Assembly: GCF_030248535.1 (NCBI RefSeq)
Contig: NZ_JAHGAJ010000022.1
Span: 1 to 64,000 of the forward strand
Length of the DNA stretch: 64,000 nucleotides
Source of the DNA: Vibrio sp. D404a
Lineage (GTDB): Bacteria; Pseudomonadota; Gammaproteobacteria; Enterobacterales; Vibrionaceae
Direction of reading: 5' to 3'
Made by a program: the position numbers and the translations under genes
Notes under the pieces: model-generated
Database searches by the model: none
What the model saw: the letters and a program-made list of their open reading frames with translations, nothing else
Told to the model about the DNA's origin: nothing
Part shown: one piece after another, positions 18,601 to 27,028 of the stretch
How the letters are laid out: the number at the start of each line of letters is the position of its first letter
How positions within the stretch are numbered: position 1 is the stretch's first letter

Positions 18601-18697
18601 ATAGCTTTTGAAATGAGAGTAAACCTATCAATACAATGGCGATGCTGAGCACCGATGCGAACACCGGATGCTTAATACAAATCTCAGGAAGCTTCAT
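15620..18697 (-). CDS. RND-family efflux pump, inner-membrane transporter
   Basis: 1025 residues, the full length of an AcrB/MexB-type pump. TM1 starts at residue 11, two large periplasmic loops follow TM1 and TM7, and TM4 has the proton-relay pair in GLVVDDAIVV; the TKHGILLVEFAN stretch in TM10 has the matching lysine. It uses the proton gradient to expel substrates through a TolC-like channel. Sequence style resembles the hydrophobic-drug branch rather than heavy-metal pumps, but the substrate cannot be named. Its start overlaps the end of the adaptor gene by 14 bp; no outer-membrane factor gene is nearby. Confidence 0.92.
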   Translation of the reverse strand: MKLPEICIKHPVFASVLSIAIVLIGLLSFQKLSIQYFPEHKTPSATVTAAINGASAEFMSRNVADKLITAATGLDSVKTMTTDCQEGTCSLKILFEDDVDEVEYTGLMNNLRSSVEAIGDFPPSMTDQPTVTDDSSDTSMPSNVITFVNSGNMSKQEMFDYINQQVVPQFKHLQGVGGVWGPYGGSSKAVRVWLQPDRMMALNISASDVVGTLSSYNATFTAGTIKGQVRDFSINPVNQVTSVEDVRDLVIRVDNGKIIRVGDIAEVKMGEESLTPSILRVDDKLAMSIQVLPLKSENPVTVADKVKQQIEEIQPQLPEGIEMEMVYNQADFIKAAIDQGFMTLVEAVVLVSAVVVLFLGSFRVASIPIITIPVCVIGVFAVMSALGFSINVLTILAIILAIGLVVDDAIVVAENCYRHIEEGETPLNAALKGCREIVFPVIAMTLTLAVVYLPIGLMAGLTADLFRQFAFTLAAAVIISGFVALTLSPMMSAYLMKPVSKPAKWYAVVDAKLNKLSDRYSEELGKWFERKALMTGIALVMVALSAVAVWKMPQVLLPTEDTGFVEVTSTPPTGVGRQYHLDNNAQLNQVFDGNESVEANLSYIEGTPTNHVLLKPWGEREKSADELLNEFIATAKSSVSAYGMSFKVRTADNLNIATNMVLELTTVNRDTDALSETAHKVVEALENYEGVTNINNSMLRDQLRYDLSIDRNAIVLSGVDYGNVTNALSTFLGSVKAADLQADDGYTYPIQVQVNRNALGDFKVLDKLYVDSESGQRLPLSQFVSIEQVTSESSFKTFMGQDSAEITADLMPGFTPSDVKAYVDQAVPQLLDDSQSYEFNGIVKDLVDSSAGAQVLFVLALVFIFLILAAQFESFVDPMIILLTVPLCIVGAVLTLSVFGQSLNIYSKIGLLTLVGLVTKHGILLVEFANEQRKKGATAKEAAMTSARSRLRPILMTALTMILGSLPLALAEGPGSLGRVNIGLVLVGGLTVGTFFSLFLVPVAYVAMANLKQMDVLTKLRAKAV

Positions 18698-19967
18698 TGT
18701 TCACTCCTACTTGCTTAGCTTCCGTGCCTTTATTTTGTGAGTTGAGGTTTTGTGAATTTGCGTTTTGCGAATCTAATACCACTGATTCTTCTGTTTGCGA
18801 TTGCTTGGCGTCTGACGTATTACCATCAACACCAACTTCTAACGACGCTGCACTTGCAGGCTCATGAGGCAGGTAAGCTTGCTCCTCACCATTTTCATCT
18901 TTTAAGGTTGTTGATTCCGTTGGTACGGTGTTCATCACTTTAACCAATGAGCTCTTTTTAAGGTTTTGCTGGCCTGTAACGACTATTTTCTCACCTTGCT
19001 GCAAGCCTTCCTCAACCACAACATGCCCATCATTGGTATTCACACCGAGCTCTACCACGCGCTGTTCAATCGTCTCTCCATTCACAACCCAAACGAAACG
19101 GGTGTTGTCCTTAGCTAACACCGCATTTTGTGACACAACTAATTCAGGTGACTCGTCGCTGGTCACTTGGCTCAGCTTCGCGAACATTCCCGGCACTAAA
19201 CGGTGCTCTGGGTTCTTAACGTGGGCATGAATTTCAACGCGGCCAGAGCTTTCGTCTACCGCTGGTGCGATGTAGTCAACCACACCTTTGAAGGTCTCAC
19301 CAACAAACGCATCCACTTCAATGGAAACATCTTGGCCAAGCTTTGCAGAACCTAAGTCAGACTGACCAATCGAGTATTGAACCTCAACAGGATCGAGCTT
19401 GATCAAGCTAACCAAAACCGTTGAGCTATCAATTCGACTACCCACAGAGTGGCTAAAATTAGTCAACTGACCATCGAACGGCGCCACCAATAGATAATTG
19501 TTCATCAGCGCTTCTTTTTGACGGAAGTCAGCTGCAGCTAGGTTCGCCTGTTCTTTCAGCTCTTCAACGTCCTGTTGAGACATTGAATCAGGTTGTTTCT
19601 TAAGAAGTTCCTGTACTCGTTTTAGTTTGGACTTTGCTAAAGCCAAAGAGCTTTTCGCTTTGTCTAAGTCCGCCTTAGCGGTGGTGTCGTCTAGCTGGGC
19701 GATAAGGTCACCCTTTTTGACAAAATCTCCATCCTTGAAGTGCGTTTTGAGAATTTTTTCAGATGCGCTAAATGTAAGAGCCGCAGAATCAGTTGCGCGG
19801 ATTTTTCCGACTTCGCTGATTGACGAAGTGAACGTTTGAGTCATCGCCTGTTCCACTGTCACCGGTACATGCTCGGTATTCTCAGCGAATACAGAAGGCG
19901 CACTGAGCGAAAGAAGTGTTAAGGCGATTGTTTTACTAATAAGGGTAAATTTCATTACAGTAACCAT
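18684..19967 (-). CDS. RND efflux periplasmic adaptor (membrane fusion protein)
   Basis: 427 residues. A signal peptide (cleavage near SVFA-EN) precedes the lipoyl/barrel-sandwich half (SEKILKTHFKDGDFVKKGDLIAQLDD), a coiled-coil hairpin rich in Lys, Leu and Gln (about 85-150) and the β-barrel region. It links the pump to the outer-membrane channel. GAGAG stands 6 nt before the ATG at 19967; an ATG four codons later (19955) has no such sequence. The C-terminal 85 residues or so are a low-complexity, polar extension with SQNxN repeats beyond the usual family end. Confidence 0.9.
   Translation of the reverse strand: MVTVMKFTLISKTIALTLLSLSAPSVFAENTEHVPVTVEQAMTQTFTSSISEVGKIRATDSAALTFSASEKILKTHFKDGDFVKKGDLIAQLDDTTAKADLDKAKSSLALAKSKLKRVQELLKKQPDSMSQQDVEELKEQANLAAADFRQKEALMNNYLLVAPFDGQLTNFSHSVGSRIDSSTVLVSLIKLDPVEVQYSIGQSDLGSAKLGQDVSIEVDAFVGETFKGVVDYIAPAVDESSGRVEIHAHVKNPEHRLVPGMFAKLSQVTSDESPELVVSQNAVLAKDNTRFVWVVNGETIEQRVVELGVNTNDGHVVVEEGLQQGEKIVVTGQQNLKKSSLVKVMNTVPTESTTLKDENGEEQAYLPHEPASAASLEVGVDGNTSDAKQSQTEESVVLDSQNANSQNLNSQNKGTEAKQVGVNNEAS
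18733..18777. repeat. Three 15-bp repeats in the adaptor tail
   Basis: TTTTGTGA, TTTTGTGA and TTTTGCGA begin at 18733, 18748 and 18763, exactly 15 bp apart. In the minus-strand frame they encode the SQNxN pentapeptide repeat. Confidence 0.8.
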
Positions 19968-20000
19968 AGAGCGCTCTCAATTTTGAAGGCGCTAATTGTT

Positions 20001-20033
20001 ATACCAATCACAGTTACTTACTACGATTGGTAT
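20001..20033. repeat. Perfect 9-bp inverted repeat ATACCAATC/GATTGGTAT
   Basis: Arms at 20001-20009 and 20025-20033 with a 15-nt spacer, 34 bp before the RND adaptor gene. It may be an operator or a small interspersed element. Confidence 0.7.
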
Positions 20034-20169
20034 CGGCTATCTTTAACTGAACAAGCTTCCTGCTATTGAATTCAATGCTAATAACAGCCAGTTGTAGAGA
20101 AATAGGCTCAACGTCACTATTGAGCCCTGCTGTATTTCACTTATTTAAATACGATTGTTTGACCGTAAG

Positions 20170-21363
20170 TTAAAAGCGGTATTGATATTGAACTCCCACT
20201 AACAACGCATCGGCGCTGACATCTGCCGTAATATTGCTTTGAGAACCGGGAATCGTGGTGAGACTTTCATCGACATAATCGCTTTCGCCCATCACCACTC
20301 CGACACCGACATCGATCGTGCTGTGACGGCTCATCGCGTAGCTTCCTCCAACTGTTAACCAATGACGGTTTACATCAGGAATCGACAACGAAGTCAGATT
20401 GTCCGTAGGAGATGCGTCATACATATAACCCGTTCGCAAAGTCAGCTTGCTTGAAGCGGTGTAAGTCGCACCGACTGAAATATGCCCTGCATCTTGCCAT
20501 TGGTACTCTTTGATCGAGTCCTCGTAAGATGGTGAGGTCAAAGAGTCGAATTCGGACCAGTTAACCCATTGAATGCTGTAGTGCGCCGCCCATGATTCGG
20601 TGAGCTTGTGCCATCCAGAAAACTCGAGTGTGTCTGGCAATGGCACATTCATTTTGTCCGCAGGTACACCCCCTTTGGTGATAGTGCCCTCTACCTCGAT
20701 ATCTGGGCTGTAGCGATAAGCGAGACCAAAGCGATGATTTTCATTCACCTGATAAGTCACACCAAGGTTGGCACCAATACCTACGCCGTTACCATCTATG
20801 TTAAGTAACCCTTGACGGTAGATTTCACCCTCGCCATAGATAACATCAAGGCCACCGCCTATATTGATTTTGTCTGATAACTCATACGCAATCGCAAGAC
20901 CAAAGTTGACGCTTGTTAATGTCGTCTTTCCGCCAAATTCGCTTGCACTAAACGAATCATCAAACTCAACATCGGTACCGAAGTTTGAGTGTACGGTCGC
21001 TCCAAGCGTCACCTTGCTGTTCTCTAGCGGATGAACATAATGAAAGTTAGGAACCAAGGTACCTTGACCAAGCGATTGGTCATCGAGTGTTTCGGTGTCA
21101 CCAACAATTGGTGTGTAACTCACGTTCGAAACATCAATCTGGCTGTCGATATACACAGCGCCAACGGACAACATTGGATCATCTATATACGCCATCGCTG
21201 CACTGTTTTTTGATACAACAGCCGCGCTGTCAGCGATAACTGCATCACCGGCAAAGGCTCTGCCTAAGCCAGTAGCGGACTGTGCGTTCAGTTGAAAGCC
21301 AGCGGCTTGTGACACACAAGGAAGTAGCGCAACAGTTGATGTAATGAGAATTCGATTATTCAT
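20170..21363 (-). CDS. FadL-like outer-membrane fatty acid transporter (VolA partner)
   Basis: 397 residues, OmpP1/FadL/TodX family. The signal peptide ends near SQAAG, and the mature start AGFQLNAQSATGLGRAFAGDA is the family's N-terminal hatch with its NPA-like region. β-strands follow and the protein ends in YQYRF. It takes long-chain fatty acids across the outer membrane. Its start overlaps the end of the lipase gene by 8 bp. In V. cholerae the same two genes (VolA and an adjacent FadL) form an operon for using lysophospholipid fatty acids, so the pair is likely equivalent. Confidence 0.9.
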   Translation of the reverse strand: MNNRILITSTVALLPCVSQAAGFQLNAQSATGLGRAFAGDAVIADSAAVVSKNSAAMAYIDDPMLSVGAVYIDSQIDVSNVSYTPIVGDTETLDDQSLGQGTLVPNFHYVHPLENSKVTLGATVHSNFGTDVEFDDSFSASEFGGKTTLTSVNFGLAIAYELSDKINIGGGLDVIYGEGEIYRQGLLNIDGNGVGIGANLGVTYQVNENHRFGLAYRYSPDIEVEGTITKGGVPADKMNVPLPDTLEFSGWHKLTESWAAHYSIQWVNWSEFDSLTSPSYEDSIKEYQWQDAGHISVGATYTASSKLTLRTGYMYDASPTDNLTSLSIPDVNRHWLTVGGSYAMSRHSTIDVGVGVVMGESDYVDESLTTIPGSQSNITADVSADALLVGVQYQYRF

Positions 21364-23557
21364 TGTCGGCTACCTCCGTTTCGATGTGCTCATCGTTGTC
21401 GATTTCGATAGCGTGACCGTCTGTCACAACCATAGATGCCACGGCCACTTGCTGAGTGTTGGTCGCATCCCACACGTATGACAATTCGTCTGACTCAGGT
21501 AAGCCCGGTAGCCCCGATTCGTTCATAGTGCCTTCATAAGGAAAAAGATATGTTCCGTGCCCACCTGTGGTTGCACGAATGACACCACGAGTTTGATCGT
21601 TGGAATAGTTATCACCACCAAGTGGAGCCCCTGTTGTACCGGTAATCTGACTTAAACCAAGCGCTTCAATCAGTGGATCTGTACCTGTGCGAATATTGTC
21701 TGGGGCAGAGTTCGGAACAACACTGTCAGGAACATAATCTTCGCCAACATCGCAGGTTTCACCGCAGCTACCCACAGCGGCCATGAGTAGAGTTGGCTGT
21801 TGGTTTTCGACTTGTCTTGATGTGAAGCTCGCAGGATCTGAAGCATCGATAGTCATTTGAACGCCTTGCTTAAGATCAGTCACGATCAAATCAAAGATGT
21901 CATCTTCTAACTGACTCACCGTAATCGCGTTCTCTTCAGATGCAGCGACAAACTCTCTTAACGCTTCAATACAAACTTGGTTGCTTGCTTCTGGAGTACA
22001 CACATCTGGAATAACGGTTTCTGCAATACTGCGTTGTACGTCTGGTGACTTCTTCACTGCTTCAGACATCTCCGGGCCTAAAGTCTGAGAAGAGAGCACA
22101 AGGTTGGTTAACCCTTGGCCCGGAACAACAAAGTTCACGGTATTAAAAGCAAAGTCTGAGTTGTCATGAAAGTTTGCACTAACCTGGCTGAATTCGCTTA
22201 CCATCACCGACATAATCCCACCAAGAGAATGTCCAACTAGGTGGATTTGGTCTTTGTCGACCCATGGGGCATCGTTCAATGCATATCGCAATCCTAGGAA
22301 ATCCGAGACTGATTGTTGCAAGTTGGAACGCAATGCTAATGGCGAATCGATATTGATGAAGAAAGACTTGTTTGCACGCGCACTAATTTCGTTATTTTCT
22401 GTATCAAAGCGAACACGTTCCCCATGGTACGGCATGTCAATAGCAACAACGGCATAACCTTTTTCTGTATAGTCACGTGCCATCAAAGAAGCGGCAGATT
22501 TATCTGCGGTTACACCATGAATGAACACAACCGTTGGTAACGGAGTTGATGCTTCTAACGTAGTCGAACTCTTCCAACGCGGAGGTGTGTATACATCTAC
22601 AGTTATAGTTTGGAACTCCACCATTTCAGGTAATGGGTCAGCAACTGTAGGAAAACCACCCGTAGATGTTTTCATCCACTCATATAACGGTGGACAAGAC
22701 TCAATAGGTTCATATTCGTTAATCGAACACTCCACCTCTCTAGATTCGGTAAATGGTAAGTAAAATGGAATACTCAACTCAGTCTTATACAAGTCATATT
22801 TTGTATTATTATCTTCAACAATCTCCAAACCATCCTTAAGCTCAGTTCCAACAGAACTATGATGATCTCGCATTGCATCTAACGTCGAATATGCGCTTTG
22901 GGTTTTAAATTGTGCCGCATAAACAGGGTTACCCTCCCCGCTGTATAGAGAGATGGCCTTTAATATTTGCTCTTGAAGATCTTGATTTATATTTGAGTGT
23001 TTTGGTTCTAAGCCATAAAGAATATCTGTAAAACTGTCGTCGGCTTGTAGCGGTTCACCAAATTCTGTTTTCACAGCGTCAGTTACGACAACATAATATA
23101 ATTGGTTCGGTTTTAAGCTCGCCTCACACTCTATTTTAATGTTGCTTCCATCTGCTGATATTTGTGTGCCAATTTCTTTACCAGAATCATCCATTAATAC
23201 CACGTTACCTTGTAAGCTATTCGCATCTAATGGGAATCGCTTATCAGAATTAACGCTCTGTAGAGGAATTAAAATCGGCTCTGCACATAAGCCCCAGCCA
23301 TCAAGAGCTGAGTACGAATTATTGTAATCTTGGTAATACTCTTCGCTGTTTAAAGCCAATAGTTCTCTTCTTTCACCGCTGCCTGTAATAGTGCCGTCAT
23401 TGTCGTAGCCATAACCATCATTTGGCTTCGGCAACCCTTGAACATTGTATGGAACAAAAACAGAGACTGGTTCTTGTGTGGTGCTCTCGTCAGATTGACA
23501 GCCAATTAGCGCCAGTGCGATTAACCCGCATAGATGTGATTTTTTGAATTTAGACAA
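21356..23557 (-). CDS. volA: VolA-like surface lysophospholipase lipoprotein
   Basis: 733 residues. The lipobox ALIG-C gives a lipidated Cys20. An N-terminal domain (about 30-330) has the layout of Vibrio lipase N-terminal domains; the α/β-hydrolase part has the oxyanion region FIHGVT (345-350), the nucleophile elbow GHSLGG with Ser444, and a late His in ATTGGHGTYL. In V. cholerae VolA is a surface-exposed lipoprotein that releases fatty acid from lysophosphatidylcholine. The next gene encodes the FadL channel, with overlapping stop and start. Expression may depend on the divergent ToxR-like regulator; that is inference. Confidence 0.85.
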   Translation of the reverse strand: MSKFKKSHLCGLIALALIGCQSDESTTQEPVSVFVPYNVQGLPKPNDGYGYDNDGTITGSGERRELLALNSEEYYQDYNNSYSALDGWGLCAEPILIPLQSVNSDKRFPLDANSLQGNVVLMDDSGKEIGTQISADGSNIKIECEASLKPNQLYYVVVTDAVKTEFGEPLQADDSFTDILYGLEPKHSNINQDLQEQILKAISLYSGEGNPVYAAQFKTQSAYSTLDAMRDHHSSVGTELKDGLEIVEDNNTKYDLYKTELSIPFYLPFTESREVECSINEYEPIESCPPLYEWMKTSTGGFPTVADPLPEMVEFQTITVDVYTPPRWKSSTTLEASTPLPTVVFIHGVTADKSAASLMARDYTEKGYAVVAIDMPYHGERVRFDTENNEISARANKSFFINIDSPLALRSNLQQSVSDFLGLRYALNDAPWVDKDQIHLVGHSLGGIMSVMVSEFSQVSANFHDNSDFAFNTVNFVVPGQGLTNLVLSSQTLGPEMSEAVKKSPDVQRSIAETVIPDVCTPEASNQVCIEALREFVAASEENAITVSQLEDDIFDLIVTDLKQGVQMTIDASDPASFTSRQVENQQPTLLMAAVGSCGETCDVGEDYVPDSVVPNSAPDNIRTGTDPLIEALGLSQITGTTGAPLGGDNYSNDQTRGVIRATTGGHGTYLFPYEGTMNESGLPGLPESDELSYVWDATNTQQVAVASMVVTDGHAIEIDNDEHIETEVADNE

Positions 23558-24012
23558 AGCATCTCCTCATTTAAGCATCTTCGTGCTCGGTGCCGATAAG
23601 TCGGTTCGTGTTTAACTCGGAGCTGAAATCAGCTCTCCTATTTGTTGGTTAGCTATGTTTGGTTAAGCCAAATCTTTCGCTACAGAAACTCCTTTTTGTT
23701 TAGGAGCACTCCTTAGCGATAGATACAAACTCGCCATTCATATGCAACGCCGAAGAAACTACGTAAGAGCCTTGAACACTCAATCACACCCACTAAATCA
23801 GCTTCACATCCAAATGATCCAACACGCCTCCTTTTTAGGCACCTTAAACAGCCTCAAACAAGGTCAAAAATGTTTATCAGAGAACATCAATCAGAGATAT
23901 TTATTCGTTTTATCGGTAACTTGGCGTTTTAGAACGTGCAAATGAGGTGTGTTTATAAATGTGCGGTATTTTGTTATATTTCAGTAAAGGCGTTTATTAA
24001 ATGAGATAGAAT
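23558..24012. other. 455-bp divergent control region
   Basis: Separates volA (minus) from the ToxR-like gene (plus). It holds small hairpins, for example GAGCTGAAATCAGCTC near 23621, and an AGGAGCACTCCT inverted repeat near 23701. A 67-codon frame at 23742-23945 has no ribosome binding site and is not called. No known operator was recognised. Confidence 0.5.
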
Positions 24013-24678
24013 ATGTCCGCTGAATTCACCATCAACGAAGAAATCCAAGTTGATTTAAAAGAGTACGAAGTTCACCATCCCAAGACAGGGCGAACCTTTA
24101 CCTTGGGCTCAAATGAAGCTGAGTTACTCAAGTTTTTCTTTAAAAATCCCAACCAAGTGATCACCCGCCAAGCGCTCATTGAGCAAGTTTGGGAATCAAA
24201 AGGAATCTATGTAGAAGACGGCAGTTTGATGCAAACCATCTCCTTGTGCCGAAAAGCACTAGAAGACAAAGCCGGATTGCTGATTGTGACTGAACGCGGT
24301 AAGGGCTACCGCTTCTCGGGACGTGTTATCGAAGGGAAAATCGCAGTTGTGCTCGATGAAACGCCTGAAGCTATTGACGAGCCAGAACAAGAAGAAACGC
24401 CTAAATCCACTCCACTAAAGTTGATTCCAATCACCTTAGTATTAATTATGAGTACAGTTCTCTCCTATTTAGGCTTTACTTATTTTGAGAAAGTGTCTGT
24501 TTCTAAACTCGTAACCACTACCCATTATTTAACCTGTAGAATTACTAGCGACCATATTAAGTATAAAGAGCTTTATAACGTCACCATGTATCAGTACGAA
24601 AATCGAAACATCATTATTGACCATACAGGTAAGTCACTTAGCTTCCCTAACGAATTTACAGGAGTAGAGTGTGAGTAA
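24013..24678 (+). CDS. ToxR-like membrane-bound transcriptional activator (VtrA-like)
   Basis: 221 residues. A winged-helix DNA-binding domain of the OmpR/ToxR class fills about 12-102 (LGSNEAELLKFF, VITRQALIEQVW, DGSLMQTISLCRKAL, ERGKGYRF). It has no receiver domain. An acidic linker leads to one TM helix (about 134-157) and a short periplasmic domain of about 64 residues with Cys175 and Cys220, which could form a disulfide as in ToxR. The last 8 bp overlap a second membrane gene. By architecture this is a one-component sensor-regulator like ToxR, TcpP or VtrA. Its targets are unknown; divergent volA-fadL is the obvious candidate. Confidence 0.85.
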   Translation: MSAEFTINEEIQVDLKEYEVHHPKTGRTFTLGSNEAELLKFFFKNPNQVITRQALIEQVWESKGIYVEDGSLMQTISLCRKALEDKAGLLIVTERGKGYRFSGRVIEGKIAVVLDETPEAIDEPEQEETPKSTPLKLIPITLVLIMSTVLSYLGFTYFEKVSVSKLVTTTHYLTCRITSDHIKYKELYNVTMYQYENRNIIIDHTGKSLSFPNEFTGVECE

Positions 24679-25183
24679 AAATAACGCACTGATTGTGTTC
24701 GTAGCAATATTAGGTATCGCTTTGGGTTGGCTTGCGACAATATTTACGAGCTCAAAATTAGAAGGTCATTATTTAGCTAATCCTGTCAACGTGATTATGC
24801 CGCCGAATGATGTTATCTATAATTCGTCATCCATTAATATCGAATTCAAACAAAACAACAGCTATGACCTTCTTTATGTCACCGATAGAGAGGTTGGTTT
24901 TACTTCATCTGGAACTTATAGCATTACCGGTAAACATATTTCATTAGACGAAGAACAACACCAGCAGATAATTCCTGAACGCGAACTAGATTTCTATGAA
25001 AAGGTGATGATTAGTGAAGGGTCTGTGCTTTCATCTGATTTTATGCCGTATATTCCAATTGCTAAAGATGAGGTATTGCTAATCACACCTAACTCAATGC
25101 TTCACCTGTGTAAGTCTGTTACTTGCCAAGATCTTCCACATTATGAAAATGAAGTACCCAAGGTTGTCGACCCTCAAGAATAA
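24671..25183 (+). CDS. ToxS/VtrC-like periplasmic partner of the ToxR-like regulator
   Basis: 170 residues from GTG 24671, with GGAG 6 nt upstream inside the preceding gene, so translation is coupled. One N-terminal TM (5-27) leaves the rest in the periplasm. The body is predicted mostly β with an LEGHY...SGTYSITGKHISLD pattern, recalling small β-barrel or lipocalin-like partners; Cys147 and Cys152 lie near the C-terminus. ToxS and VtrC are also encoded by short overlapping genes and complete the periplasmic sensor; VtrA/VtrC binds bile salts. I assign the role from layout, not from clear sequence identity. Confidence 0.65.
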   Translation: MSKNNALIVFVAILGIALGWLATIFTSSKLEGHYLANPVNVIMPPNDVIYNSSSINIEFKQNNSYDLLYVTDREVGFTSSGTYSITGKHISLDEEQHQQIIPERELDFYEKVMISEGSVLSSDFMPYIPIAKDEVLLITPNSMLHLCKSVTCQDLPHYENEVPKVVDPQE

Positions 25184-25220
25184 TCTTTAGAGAGAAAACA
25201 CAGGTAACAATACTCGATTA

Positions 25221-25243
25221 GGGGCCGCCGGCCCCTTTTTTGT
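25221..25243 (+). terminator. Terminator after the ToxRS-like pair
   Basis: GGGGCC (25221-25226) pairs with GGCCCC (25230-25235) across a 3-nt loop, then six T. Confidence 0.92.
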
Positions 25244-25561
25244 ACATAAAACAACCACCCTATACACATAACGCGGTAAGCCCACCTCACAGTCAATATC
25301 ACTTACAAAATCAACTTATGCGCAACATACTCAATACAAAGTGATCCGCCCGATGTTCTAGCAGCTGCTAGATTTCTTTTATTAACATCTAAACAACAGT
25401 ATTTAATCACTATTAATTGCTGAAATTAACATCAAAAAAATTTTTTGTTTTAGATCATGCGAACTTCAACTTGAACTCGTGCCACAGAGTACTTTTCTGT
25501 ACATTCAATGACATATTCTGAAACAGTTTCTTATATTTTTTAAAACTTATTGGAGATTTCT
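25244..25561. other. dcuC upstream region
   Basis: AT-rich, no gene seen. It includes an A/T stretch near 25431-25452 and a short TTCAACTTGAA palindrome. I found no good FNR (TTGAT-N4-ATCAA) site. Confidence 0.5.
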
Positions 25562-26929
25562 ATGTTAGAACTCTTAATTGGATTAGTGGTAACCATAGCT
25601 GTTGGCTATTTCATTGTTAAAGGCTACAAGGCGGCAGGTGTGCTTCTTACCGCAGGTATCGCCCTACTTCTCATCACTGGGATTATCGGGCACACAGTCC
25701 TACCCGCTAAAGTCGCTTCAACAGGTAACATGGTTACCGACGCACTTGAATTCGTTAAGTACATGCTTCAATACCGTGGAGGCGGCTTGGGCATGCAAAT
25801 CATGCTTCTATGTGGTTTTGCTTCTTACATGACGCACATCGGTGCAAACAACGTGGTAGTAAAGCAGTTCTCTAAACCACTTTCTGTTATCAAATCTCCT
25901 TATGCACTGTTGGTTGCGGCATACATTGTTGCGTGTCTAATGTCTCTAGCAGTAAGCTCTGCTACGGGACTTGGTGTGCTATTAATGGCGACGCTATTCC
26001 CAATGATGACTGCAATGGGCATCTCTCGCCCTGCTGCTGTTGCTGTGTGTGCGTCTCCTGCTGCAATCATTCTTTCTCCTACATCAGGTGACGTTGTCAT
26101 CGCTGCAGAAAAATCAGGCTTAGCGCTAGATGTGTTTGCGGTTCAAACGGTTCTTCCTGTTTCTATTTGTGCAATCATCGTAATGGCTGCTGCGGCTTTC
26201 TTCTGGAATAAATACTTAGATCAGAAAGAAAACACACCAATGGAAAAAATTGATGTGTCTGAAATCGAAGCGAACGCTCCTGCTTTCTACGCAGCACTGC
26301 CTTTCCTACCTATCATCGGTGTATTCCTTTTCAACGGCCGCACTATTCCAGGCCTTCAACTCGATATCTACACCATCGTAGTGGGTTCTATTTTTGTTGG
26401 TGCACTGGTTGATTACGCAGTGAAGAAGTTTGACGGTGAGAAAACACTGGAAGACCTAGACTCTTGCTACCAAGGCATGGCAGAAGCATTTAAAGGCGTG
26501 GTGATGCTGTTGGTTGCGGCTGGCGTATTCGCACAAGGCCTGATGTCTATCGGTGCAATCGACAACCTAATCGGCCTAGCTGAAGCTGCTGGCGCCGGCG
26601 GTATTGCACTAATGCTTATCCTAACGGGTCTAACTGTTGCAGCTGCGATTGCTACCGGTTCAGGTAATGCACCTTTCTACGCGTTCGTTGAACTTGCACC
26701 ATCATTGGCAGCGAAAATGGGGCTAAACCCAGCATTCCTAATCATCCCAATGCTGCAAGCTTCGAACCTAGGTCGTACGATTTCTCCAGTATCAGGCGTT
26801 GTTGTAGCAACCTCTGGTATGGGTAAAATCAGCCCGTTCGAAGTGGTAAAACGTACTTCAGTTCCTGTTATTTGTGGTCTAATTACGGTTATCTTCGGTA
26901 CGCTAGTACTTGTACCAATGGCTGCATAA
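25562..26929 (+). CDS. dcuC: DcuC-family anaerobic C4-dicarboxylate transporter
   Basis: 455 residues from ATG 25562, with GGAG 8 nt upstream; the TTG at 25550 used by a longer frame is part of that ribosome binding site. About 12 hydrophobic segments and the family stretches SSATGLGVLLMATLFPMM, ILSPTSGDVV and GSGNAPFYAF are present. It exchanges fumarate, malate and succinate in the inner membrane during fumarate respiration. The neighbouring narP-narQ and nap genes, also anaerobic, support this. Confidence 0.88.
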   Translation: MLELLIGLVVTIAVGYFIVKGYKAAGVLLTAGIALLLITGIIGHTVLPAKVASTGNMVTDALEFVKYMLQYRGGGLGMQIMLLCGFASYMTHIGANNVVVKQFSKPLSVIKSPYALLVAAYIVACLMSLAVSSATGLGVLLMATLFPMMTAMGISRPAAVAVCASPAAIILSPTSGDVVIAAEKSGLALDVFAVQTVLPVSICAIIVMAAAAFFWNKYLDQKENTPMEKIDVSEIEANAPAFYAALPFLPIIGVFLFNGRTIPGLQLDIYTIVVGSIFVGALVDYAVKKFDGEKTLEDLDSCYQGMAEAFKGVVMLLVAAGVFAQGLMSIGAIDNLIGLAEAAGAGGIALMLILTGLTVAAAIATGSGNAPFYAFVELAPSLAAKMGLNPAFLIIPMLQASNLGRTISPVSGVVVATSGMGKISPFEVVKRTSVPVICGLITVIFGTLVLVPMAA

Positions 26930-26950
26930 TCTAAAGATTCGCAATCATAC

Positions 26951-26985
26951 AAAAAACGCCAAACTCAATAAGTTTGGCGTTTTTG
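26951..26985. terminator. Bidirectional terminator between dcuC and narP
   Basis: 10-bp stem (26956-26965 with 26971-26980), 5-nt loop, A run on the left and T run on the right, so it serves both convergent genes. Confidence 0.92.
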
Positions 26986-27028
26986 TTTGTGCTCTTCGAG
27001 ACAAGAGAAGAAGCTCTTAAAAATGAAA

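Noticed and set aside
15620..18697. Heavy-metal efflux (CusA/CzcA) identity for the RND pump
   Set aside because: The TM4 pair VVDDAIV and general sequence fit the drug/hydrophobic-compound branch; the adaptor has no metal-binding His/Met-rich start.
23742..23945. 67-codon plus-strand frame in the volA/ToxR-like gap
   Set aside because: No ribosome binding site, no recognised domain, and it fills most of a promoter region; kept as non-coding unless translation data appear.
25430..25490. FNR site before dcuC
   Set aside because: The best candidate matches only 6 of 10 positions, which is no better than chance in this AT-rich stretch.
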